Assembly (NCBI RefSeq): GCF_014529535.1
Contig: NC_050738.1
Span: forward strand, 10,625,318-10,689,317
Reading direction: 5' to 3'
Length of the DNA: 64,000 bases
DNA from: Bradysia coprophila
Taxonomy: Eukaryota; Arthropoda; Insecta; Diptera; Sciaridae
The notes under the pieces are model-generated. The model made no database searches. It was not told the origin of the DNA and saw only the letters and a program-made list of their open reading frames with translations. Positions 38,120-46,919 of the stretch are shown one piece after another. A program made the position numbers and the translations under genes. Each line of letters opens with the position of its first letter. Position 1 is the first letter of the stretch.

Positions 38120-38960
38120 ACTTTATCGGTTAGTTTTCCATTTTTGGAGTTAACACGAGAAAGGTCATAACATCTCAAGGAATCGTGAAACAGTTTTTTG
38201 TGATAGCTTGAGACAGGCATGTTTGTAAAAGTTGAAATGATCTGTAGGAATACAGACCTCTGGACTTATGACTCAAAATATGTTCAATGTTTGGTCCTCT
38301 GCTGGCTTGCACAAAGTTAGTGGAAGTAAAATGTCTGCCCAGGAGGGCCAAATTTTTCAGTTTTTTTTTACTTGTTTTTGGTCGTCAAACAGGGGGAAGC
38401 AATGAAATAGTTATTTATGTAGTAAGAATCGTATGGAGGTAATATACCAGCATATGATTCGTATTGCATACAACGTTTTATGCAATGAAGAAAATCGAAT
38501 AAATACCGAAGATAATTTTAGTGAGACTTCAGTAACACGTGCTCGCACTAGTGCTATAAAACCACTTGCAAATACTTTATCGCACTAGTGCTATAAAATA
38601 CGTTCATACGATATTGATCACAGGCGGCGTAAGTTACAAATATCATCACTTAATTTCATAAATGTAATAAACCGAATCAAAATATCTGGGGGTGTTATAC
38701 GTGGAATGAAAGAGGTTAAGTTCAGCTATAAAACCCTATAGTCACTTCTGAGGATACGCGCTGTTGCAAGCCTGCATTACCGATGATTGTACTCTTTGTG
38801 AAAGTCTGCCAGAGGTCTATATTTCTACAACATTTCAACTTTAAGAAACATGTCTATCTCGACCTGCCACAAAAAAAACTGTTTCGCGACCCCTTGACAT
38901 GCTATAACTTTTCACGTGTTCACTCCGAAAATGGAAAACTAACCGAAAAAGTAAGATACC
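38120..38960. mobile_element. Element with about 160-bp diverged terminal inverted repeats
   Basis: The left arm (about 38,125-38,285) contains GGTTAGTTTTCCATTTTTGG, GAAACAGTTTTTTGTG and ACAGACCTCTGG. The right arm (about 38,795-38,955) carries the same blocks in reverse complement and the same relative order. Between them sits a 60-bp piece related to the LINE tail at position 1-190. It is probably a foldback or non-autonomous DNA transposon. Its exact ends and target duplication were not determined. Confidence 0.5.
38605..38665 (-). mobile_element. LINE scrap related to window start
   Basis: GGCGGCGTAAGTTACAAATATCATCACTTAATTT-like sequence matches positions 148-185 with few differences and on the minus strand encodes a similar SDDICNLRRL peptide. 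It lies inside the inverted-repeat structure at 38,120-38,960. Confidence 0.5.
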
Positions 38961-39978
38961 TATTTCTTAGAATTGAAAGACGATTCAAACGAGCTAGCTT
39001 GCCGATATCGCTTAATCATTGTATTATTTTCACCAAAATTGGATCAAGTTTTGGCGATATTACTCTTAACCGATATTTTGATAAGAGACTATCAAATTCT
39101 ATACCACTTTCGAAAAGCGTCTTAGGCGCAGTCGCAAACGTAAATTCGTAAAATTAGTGCTATTTGTTCATAGAAGAAGAATTTTTATTTTAGCAATAAA
39201 TGTGCTGCCCACTTAAGGTAGGTTGCTTACATACACAGCATATCGATCGGTTATAAAGAGTTGCTAACAATAAGTTGAATTTATCTATTTTTTTATGATG
39301 ATATGATTATATGAATCGTGTTACCTAGAATTTCTTCGGTTATTGACTTAAATATTGATCTGTTAAGTTTGAAATGGTCGAAAAATTGTAAAACACTCTT
39401 TCCAAACGTTCCTCTGGTTTAGAACCACAACTTTGCGTTGCTGCTGTCAAATTATCAGTTCGATGTTCAGGGGCAACAAAACCCAAAGCCCAAACTGCCT
39501 CATCATAGCCTTTATTCAATGATTCAAACTAATCCTTTAACGATCCATTCGTCATAATCATAATTGTCTTTGTATTTTTCCTTATAAAACGGAATACACT
39601 TTTCGTAAATCGCACGCTTCTCGGGACCATTGATTTCGTATCTGATTGTTGGGTCGATGATATATGCTTTTGTATTGAATGCAATTATGTCACTAAATCT
39701 CGACCTTCCACCTGAATCGATTGCGTTGACTTTTTCGAAACACGGATGACCTTCTTCTAACATTGTTTTAAGCTCACGCTTAGTCTTATGATGACGAGCG
39801 GTGATTAGCTGGGTATTTGACTGACAACTTACGGTTACATGAGCGATTGATTCAGCCTGTTACATTTGCGACAGAGGTTGGAAGATGAGACCATTACCAG
39901 GTATATATTGTAAAAGACAATATGGATCTGATAGACGAATTTTTAAGTGAAAAAATCATTGGACGACACAAAAATGGA

Positions 39979-40450
39979 TTTTTTTTGATACCAACATTGA
40001 AAAATGATACTTTCGCCCCGCATATGAGGGGCGAAAGTAAAAAAATGCATCCCACGGGGAGAAAGTACTTAACGAAGAGCGAACGCAACTGAACGAACAG
40101 CGAAAGTGACTGACGTCACAGAAAATGAGAGAAATGAGTCGAGTTGTCAACAAAATCCGCTCATATTATGCAGAATACTTTGATCAAAATTGTAAAACAC
40201 TGTGCGCCAGTGTTCTTATTGAAATTAGCATACAAAGTTGATACTTTTTGTTACTGAATGATTTGTTAGTTATATCTTAATTTTTGTGTGTGTTATTGTT
40301 GTGATGGCTAAATTATTAAATTTTTCATATACCAGGGGGCTGCCGCCCCCTGGACACCCGCATTTTCTGGCTAAATGCCTTTTTATTTCAACATTTTGTT
40401 CCGATGTTTGCGATACGTATCAATTTTCAATGTTGGTATCAAAAAAAATA
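39979..40450. mobile_element. Foldback element with GC-rich internal hairpins
   Basis: The terminal arms are TTTTTTTTGATACCAACATT, then GAAAAATGATAC, on the left and GTATCAATTTTCAATGTTGG, then TATCAAAAAAAA, on the right. Inside are two strong GC-rich hairpins: ACTTTCGCCCC with GGGGCGAAAGT around GCATATGA (about 40,009-40,038), and CAGGGGGC with GCCCCCTG (about 40,334-40,353). There is no ORF of note. It is probably a non-autonomous transposon. Confidence 0.55.
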
Positions 40451-40734
40451 GTATGAACGACTCGGGGCAAAAGTAAAAAAATTCAACCTGTGCGATTAGA
40501 GCCCTTGCCTTCGCCCCTTGTCATTCAATGTACTATTTATTAAATTGTCACTCAAATTTGTGTATTGAATCTTCGTGCAGCTAGAAGCTAGATTACATGT
40601 CATGAAAGTATTATGGATAAGATAGATGAAGTTGCCGCTTTTCATCTTGTTTTCGAAAACAGTTTACAATATTACTGCCACACGATACGATAATACGTAT
40701 CATAAACCCATATTTAAACTAACTCTCACACAAT

Positions 40735-42537
40735 CTACACTATTAAAGATTTCAAAGCTATTTCCTTGGTTCTGATGTCTTCTACACCAAACTCCGGGCG
40801 ACGTTTGATCAGTTCATGCGAACTGAAAATGACGAATAATACAGATTAACAGACATGGACGATCGCTGATACTGGTACAGTCAAAGCACTGATACTGGTA
40901 CAGTACATCATCATTACCTGATTGCCGAATCTTGCTTGAAACCTGCTGCTTCACTTAATTGACACGAAGAGTCCGATGTAAATATACCATGCACAAGCTT
41001 TATGTTAGACTGGCGGCAAAAATCAATTCTACGAGTCAAAGGAATTGTTTTTAAAAAATGCCGAAAGGATTTGCAAAAAAATAACCAACTCAGTTTCAAA
41101 GAAATATGATCCGATTTTGCGTCCTCTAAATCTTTTATCGACTGCCAGATTATGTAGATATAAGTACTCTGATATACCATACGAGTGGAACACATTGAAT
41201 TGGTTTGTCAGCACTAGAGATGAGCGGGCCGACGTTTTTTCAATACCCGACCCGACCCGGCCCGATCCAATTTTTTGAACCCGAGCCCGACCCGACCCGA
41301 GACTTTTCTCTTCGCGGCCCGACCCAACCCGACCCGAAAAAATAATCGGCCCGACGTGACCCGACCTTTTTTTACTGTAAGAAATTTAATGAAAAATCAT
41401 TTTCTACGCATAAAAGCTTTGCAATAATCTTATACGCGAAGTAAAATAATAAAATAAGTTAGTGTTTCATGCTTTATAGGCTTTTATTGGCTTACTTTAA
41501 ATTTGTATTTCTAAGTCGGGCCGGCCCGAATTTTTGTTTTCAAAGCCCGACCCGACCCGGCCCGAATGAATTTTCAAAACCCGGACCCGAACCCGATCGG
41601 GCCGGGTCGGGTCGGGTCGGGCCGATGTATTTCGGGCGGCCCGCTCATCTCTAGTCAGCACAGAATCGACATCGTACATTCTCTTTGTTTTTGGACTCTG
41701 ACACTGGAAACCGACAGTCTGAGTAATTGGAATCGTACTCATTTTCCGAACACGATGCACTTACACGTTCATAGGCTTCTTTACCAAAACGGTCGTCTTT
41801 GGTAATAACGTAACTAGTGCTGACGCCAACGATCTCATCAGAACTATCTCGAAAACAAACAAAAGAAGATTTTTGTTGCAATACCGATCGACAAACCATT
41901 CCATAATCGGCCACATATTGTTTGTCGTTGCACGCACCTGTTACAGCGAAAGTAATCTCTAATGTAGCTAAACGTCTTAAATGTCTTGGGCATAAATTAC
42001 AGAATTTTTCTCGCAATCTAGGCCTTCAGCATGAAAAGTGTTATACGCATCTGTTGTGGACGGTTTATATTAGGCACTTTCGCTTGTCGCCCTCACTTCG
42101 TTCGGGCTACAACTCGCGAAATTGCCTAAAATATACCGTCCACAACAGATACTTAAATAACTATTACTTTTACGTTTCCGACGGGCCGGACGGGCCTTAC
42201 AAAGAAAATAAACTACATTTTGAGCATTCATATTTCGACTAGTTGGAGTATAGCCCTTTTTGGCGTACACTAGAAAATTCCCTTCCGTCAAAATTAAAAT
42301 GTCCAAACAAAGCCTTGGTATATTATAACCTAATACTTGCGCCACTGGTTCATCCTTTAAATAAAATTCTTCCAAGTGCTTGATGGCATCATCAAACCTA
42401 GACTCAGTTAAGTCTTCTATACGATACTCAACTAATTTGTCTCTATCCACATCACGTCCAACAAACGTACGCCAAATTTTTGGATAGTCTGCTGTGATGG
42501 GCCTCGTCCAATTCAGTTTTATAAATTTACTAGCCAT
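40735..42537 (-). CDS. GNAT-family N-acetyltransferase gene, 5 exons, exon 3 interrupted by a hAT MITE
   Basis: This is an acetyl-CoA-dependent acyltransferase of the insect GNAT/AANAT-like type; the substrate is unknown. Minus-strand exons are 42330-42537, 41765-41937, 41654-41703 continuing at 41090-41206 (split by the MITE), 40918-41028 and 40735-40822. Leaving out the MITE and one 8-bp duplication, the phases close exactly to 248 aa, the usual family size. Landmarks are YRIEDLTESRFDDAIKHLEE, KDEPVAQVLG, SSFVCFRDSSDEIVGVSTSY, then LHNLAVDKRFRGRKIGSYFF (acetyl-CoA loop; the last Gly/Ala of the usual RxxGxG/A is Lys here) and GIFTSDSSCQLSEAAGFKQD. With the MITE present, translation runs into it and stops after about 50 codons, before the acetyl-CoA loop. 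The gene is therefore probably non-functional on this allele unless splicing removes the MITE. Intron 1 also holds an ATCTGTTGTGGACGG MITE. Confidence 0.8.
41215..41653. mobile_element. hAT-superfamily MITE, 439 bp, in a coding exon
   Basis: The ends are TAGAGATGAGCGGGCC and the complement GGCCCGCTCATCTCTA (with a small shift). Both flanks carry the 8-bp duplication GTCAGCAC (41,207-41,214 and 41,654-41,661), diagnostic of hAT. Both halves are dominated by CCCGACCCGA-type repeats in opposite orientation, making the element far more GC-rich than its surroundings, with an AT-rich middle (about 41,370-41,500). There is no transposase. Confidence 0.88.
42049..42150. mobile_element. MITE, ATCTGTTGTGGACGG family, copy 3, in GNAT intron 1
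   Basis: The ends are ATCTGTTGTGGACGGTTTAT and ATATACCGTCCACAACAGAT, and the core is TTCGCTTGTCGCCCTCACTT then CAACTCGCGAAATTGCC. It is the best-preserved copy of this family in the window, very close to 23,844-23,948. The upstream flank CATAAATTACAGAATTTTTC also occurs near 53,558, so the family unit may be longer than the palindrome. Confidence 0.7.
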
Positions 42538-43768
42538 AATTTGAAACGGAACGGAATATTTTTTCTCTAAAGTTAATTTTGATAATCTGTGATCAGCTCA
42601 AGTGCTACAAATAAACTGAAGTTGCATTGCCATCATAACTCACTCAATCATGCGCTCACGACGAATATGATAAGATTAGAAGTTTGTTCAACCAAATATT
42701 GCTCTTCCAATATTTGGATGTCGAATATAACATTGCAATCTTCTGCATATCATCAATTTTCAATTTTGTGGCTGATAACCATTTAACAAAATCGAGATAA
42801 AGTGTTCAATATGTGAATTGCATTGCTTAGATGTTTCTGAGTTTAGAATATCTCTACTCTCTATTGCACAATGGCTCAATAACAAGTGTTTTTCGTTTCC
42901 GGCTTGGGACAGAAACACATCATGCGCGCAAAACACCCATTTAGGAGTCCTCGCTCTTTTCATACTGAAATTTCACCAGGTACACGAAACGTACAAGGTC
43001 GTGTGGGGTGTCATTAGATAGGTAATTGCATGTACTTCCGGGACAAATAGGGTTATTGGGCTTAAGATTCATCAACTTGAGATTTGTGCAGTTGAAGTTT
43101 TCAACCGAAAAAGACTGCAAACTTACACTGTTCTTACAGAAATTTCTCGAGCTACACGAAACGTACATGGTCGTGTGGGGTGTCATAAGAAAGGTAATTG
43201 CATGTATTTTCGGGGTAAACGCGGTCTTATGGGGGTTTGGAAGCATATTCGATGAACTATGAGAATTTGAAGTGTTGAAGATATTTCCTCGAAGATGCTT
43301 CCAAGCTCCCATGAGACCTTAGCTGCCCTGAAAGTAAATAAAATTACCTTTCTAGTGACACCCCAGACGACCTTGCACGTTTCGTGTACATGTAAAAATT
43401 TCAGTCCTATTAGTCACAGAAGCGTCGGCATTTTTAAGTGGCTTTGGCTTGTAGGGTCGAATATCTTTCTAGGCGCATTTAAAAAATTCCGAAACCAAAA
43501 GTCCAAAATCAGGTTTCAGGTCAATTCTGGTCAGGTCAAAATTCATTACACGAGATTCAGGTTTTTTCGCGATAATTTCCAGACCTTTTATCCTCATTGA
43601 ACGGTAGATCTACTTTGAGTTATTCGTGGGCCATAGAATATGTGAGGGTGTGTTGAAGCGGCGAGTTTAGAATACCTACATTTGTAAGTAAAAAAAAAAC
43701 TTTCTTTTCTGAACGTACTACGTGTATTATAAAATAATAATGAAGGTACAGTCTACTTCCATTCGCCT
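42538..43768. other. Intergenic between GNAT and the secreted-protein gene
   Basis: Most of this stretch is the repeat cluster at 42,965-43,480. I see no gene. Frames of 65-123 codons lie in the repeats. Confidence 0.45.
42965..43480. repeat. Cluster of three repeat units, two direct and one inverted
   Basis: Two direct copies (42,965-43,075 and 43,138-43,265) both read GAAATTTC, ACACGAAACGTACA, GGTCGTGTGGGGTGTCAT and GGTAATTGCATGTA in that order. The third (43,288-43,480) is inverted (TGACACCCCAGACGACCTTG, CACGTTTCGTGTAC) and extends through GGCTTTGGCTTGTAGGGTCG, which matches the complement of the left part of the 37,640 copy. The inverted pair can form a hairpin of about 120 bp per arm. 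Confidence 0.65.
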
Positions 43769-44629
43769 TTACAGTTCACCATCGCTCAGACGAACTTTTT
43801 CGATTTTTTTCACATAAAATGGATATTCCTTTTCGAATTGACTTTCCTCTACTGAACTGGCACTTTTCAGCAACACTAAGCCGATCTGTTCTTCAACAAC
43901 CGACTCATCGTTCGGTCGTACATAAATGGTCAGTGATTTTTGCACCCGAGTCTCTATTTCACTAACATATTGACTTCGAAAATGTTGAAGAGCATTCGGT
44001 GTGAGTGGAGAATACAAAATGATTCGGTTCAAGTATGGCGATTGTTGAATGAACGCTCGGATCACCTTGAACATAGCTGCGTAGGGTAGAAATCGATTAA
44101 CTGAAAGCTGTTCAACCGTATTCGTTGGAAATTCACGTAAAGTCTTCTCATAGAAACTGTCTATGTTTTCCGTTGTTTCGAAGGCCATAGTCAACTTTAC
44201 AGTTTTTAAATTCTCCATGGCATGCAAAATGGAAAATAGTTGCACCACATCGCTTGACCTCTTCAGTGTAACACTGTAGCCCGACGCACGGAGTATGGAA
44301 TCGTATTTTGGTATTTCATTCAAATCCAAGCTCATGTCGATGAATTCGAGGTGATGTCGTTTGATCTTTTGCTGCTCGTACAGTTGTACTACTTCACCGT
44401 TTACATCATTTAAATCACTTTGATTGAATGTTAAATACAGGTCATCAATGAATCCACCACTAGACGCAAAGGCATTTTTGATTTCGTCAGAGATCGCTTG
44501 GACTTTATTGTTACCTGAATCTAATTTCAGATAGAGCTGGCTCATTGTTGGATTGGGTTGGTTGGCTGTTTGAGAAAATGTAACTGGGGCAATTATTAAC
44601 AAAAAGCAAAAATATGAAAATCCTTTCAT
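43769..44629 (-). CDS. Secreted protein of unknown function, 286 aa, single exon
   Basis: The ATG opens a classic signal peptide, MKGFSYFCFLLIIAPVTFSQ, with a likely cleavage after TFS or SQT. No transmembrane segment follows, so the protein is probably secreted. The mature part alternates hydrophobic and polar stretches (LEFIDMSLDLNEIPKY, LKTVKLTMAFETT, VEQLSVNRFL, LNRIILYSPLTPNAL), reminiscent of irregular leucine-rich-repeat or F-box-like LRR folds. It has almost no Cys outside the signal peptide. I do not recognise a family. The gene is intronless and flanked on both sides by repeats. Confidence 0.7.
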   Translation of the reverse strand: MKGFSYFCFLLIIAPVTFSQTANQPNPTMSQLYLKLDSGNNKVQAISDEIKNAFASSGGFIDDLYLTFNQSDLNDVNGEVVQLYEQQKIKRHHLEFIDMSLDLNEIPKYDSILRASGYSVTLKRSSDVVQLFSILHAMENLKTVKLTMAFETTENIDSFYEKTLREFPTNTVEQLSVNRFLPYAAMFKVIRAFIQQSPYLNRIILYSPLTPNALQHFRSQYVSEIETRVQKSLTIYVRPNDESVVEEQIGLVLLKSASSVEESQFEKEYPFYVKKIEKVRLSDGEL

Positions 44630-45309
44630 TTATGAATATTCTGTATGCGTTTTCCAGTGAAGTAAAATTTCCATCCGGAAAAACTGTGAAAATATTGTGA
44701 AATTGTCATTTACAGTTTGAGAGAGAGGGAGCAGTAACGAACCTTTAAAATGAGCTGCCGTTTTGCGGGAAAACCAATCGTCAAATGACTGATTATTCAA
44801 ATTTGATCTTCACTGTAAATTATGCAGTCAATGAGAGAGGATTTTTGTAATAATAGAGTTAGACTACAGTTCCTTCTGTCAGGAAGGAACTCCCAATTAC
44901 ATTAGTCAGTGATGAATATTGCTTTTATTTATTTCTTGATTTTAATTTAACGTCTACTTAACAAAGCCGACCTATCACAGTTCAACATTAATTCTCGTCT
45001 TGCACATCACATCAACAGTTAATTCTGACATCACGTCTCGACAATATAGTTCAATTCAAAATCTTAAATTTACCTCAGTCCTCAACTTCGTTTCGTCAAT
45101 CAATCAGAAAAGTTCTTCATTTCCCTTTTCACTCCTCACTTATACAATCCAAAACAAAGAGTCCTATCATCAATTCTTCTAAAATATTTACACAACAATA
45201 TTACAGTTTCGTATCACATTTCTATCAAATTATGAAACACTTGCATTACCTCCTGTTTAAAGCTTGTAAATGGTAATGTGGGATCAGTGCAGCCCGATTT
45301 TCAATGAGT

Positions 45310-45735
45310 TTACTCCTGGGGAGCTGCGGGAATGGACCAAGAAAACCACCTTTACACCGAAATATATTTTATTCCTTCAACTTGAATTTTACCGGAGAAT
45401 CACCAGTGCAGCTGAACGTAAAAAGTATTTTATTCTAATGTGGTGCTCCTCTTTCATAAAGAAGAAAGTGTAGTATTGAAAGACTATTCTTGTAACAGAG
45501 CTATATTTGAATGTCTTAGACTTTCACTGACTTAATTAAGGCATTCAAATATATAGCTTTGGTACAAAAATGGTCTTTGAACATTAAAAATTCTTTTGGA
45601 TGAATGTGGAGCACATACAAATAAAGTTCCTTTCACGTGCAGCTCGACTGGAAATTCACCAGTAAACTTCAAATTGAAGAATAAATTACGAAAATATAAA
45701 AAAATGGTGGTTTTCTTGGTCTGTTCCCGCAACTT
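45310..45735. repeat. Long imperfect inverted repeat, arms about 200 bp, short spacer
   Basis: The left arm starts GAGCTGCGGGAATGGACCAA, then GAAAACCACC. The right arm, read in complement, gives GTTGCGGGAACAGACCAAGA, then AAACCACC. The arms pair with moderate divergence down to a centre at about 45,520, where AGCTATATTTGAATG faces CATTCAAATATATAGCT across roughly 20 bases. The structure would fold into one long hairpin RNA. It may be a foldback element or an inverted duplication of an old coding segment, because both arms keep open frames of 60-70 codons. Neither frame shows a family signal. Confidence 0.6.
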
Positions 45736-46131
45736 CCCATTGAATCCTCGTTAGACTTACCAAAGAGTCATACATCATATTGCCACGAATTTGATTGAGT
45801 CAAAAATCTTACAAAGCAGTGAAGCAATGCTTCACTTATTTGGAAAGAAAAGTCCTCAATTTGCATCGGAGAACACCTGTACGATTTCTGACCCATCTAG
45901 TAATACGTACCTAAAAATACTATGACCTCAGATCCTATAGGTTGGACATTCACAATGGTTATGTTGATCAAAATTCACCTTTCAGATAATCTTCGTCTTC
46001 TTTATATCGAAAAGATTAAAAGATCTAAGAGAGGGCCACGTCATCTGTTGTTGGTGATATGCTTACCCGTTCCAAAGAAAGCGATGGCGATCGGTGAAAG
46101 ACTTTTCTCTGAACCAAATATGACTACCTTG

Positions 46132-46320
46132 CTTCAGCTGTTTTTCAGATGGCTCACTCATACAAACAGAACGGATCATACGTCTTTATACGGTTTTACC
46201 ACTACCGTGCGTTTGACTCATATGAAGATGTATGATTGAACACTTTTGTTTGTATGACTGGACCAGCTGGAAAACAGCTGAAGCAAATTCGTGTATGAAT
46301 TTCACTGACGTCGACTGTAG
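46132..46320. mobile_element. MITE, CAGCTGATCCAC family, copy 2
   Basis: The copy contains CAGCTGTTTTTCAGATGGCT, CATACAAACAGAACG and ATACGTCTTTATACGGTTTT, then the inverted GTTTGTATGACTGGACCAGC, TGGAAAACAGCTG. It ends ATTTCACTGACGTCGACTGTA. The left terminus is less clear than the right. Confidence 0.6.
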
Positions 46321-46919
46321 ATTTTGAGTGGCTGTATTTCACATGCATGCTGAAATATTCGATTGAGTACAGAAGTGAATTTACTTAACTTTCTTTCATA
46401 GACGACATGTCGCGACACATGAGCTGAGCAAGCATCATCAGCATGATTTTACTGTATGAAATCGCATCAGCGCATTAAGGGAATATTGGAAGGATAAAAA
46501 AATAAAAAAAACTTTAGTTGCAATTGTATGCGTAACCGAATCGTTTATTATGTACAAAAACGTTTTGAAACAATCGAATATAAAAATACCACGGGAGCTG
46601 TTCATTATTTTTTATTTGATTTTTTTTTTTGGATGTTTCGCCATCCGTATCTTTAAAAATTACACTCGAGACATTTTCACTGCATCGATGAAGTTTATTT
46701 TCTTCTTCTTCACTGTTCACAAACTTATTTGTCATTTTCACTTAAATTCTTTTTAGAGACGGGCTTTTTTTGTTGCCACCTAGGATCTAATGTGTAAATA
46801 ATTTCGTTAAATTTTCACTTACCCTCACAGAATTGGGCGCGCAATTTCACATGTGAAAACGGAGGATTAAATGGGGGATGGGGATGATGATATCGATATT
46901 TTATGTAATTCGCGATTTA

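Larger units (their letters stand above)
37473..40734. other. Intergenic, repeat-filled
   Basis: The stretch holds a dispersed repeat copy (37,640-37,890), a long inverted-repeat structure (38,120-38,960) enclosing a LINE scrap, and a foldback element (39,979-40,450). The frame at 38,783-39,151 lies in an inverted-repeat arm and is not a gene. The frame at 39,524-39,763 has no supporting feature. No gene is visible. Confidence 0.45.
44630..46919. other. Intergenic with long hairpin and MITE
   Basis: The stretch contains the 45,310-45,735 inverted repeat and the 46,132-46,320 MITE. The rest is AT-rich and I see no gene. Small frames at 46,514-46,756 overlap on both strands in low-complexity sequence. 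Confidence 0.45.

Noticed and set aside
38783-39151. 122-codon plus-strand frame
   Set aside because: It falls in the right arm of a long inverted repeat and has no family signal.
41215-41653. CCCGACCCGA repeats considered as a satellite, CpG island or bacterial contamination
   Set aside because: The terminal inverted repeats and exact 8-bp target duplication show it is a single hAT-type MITE.
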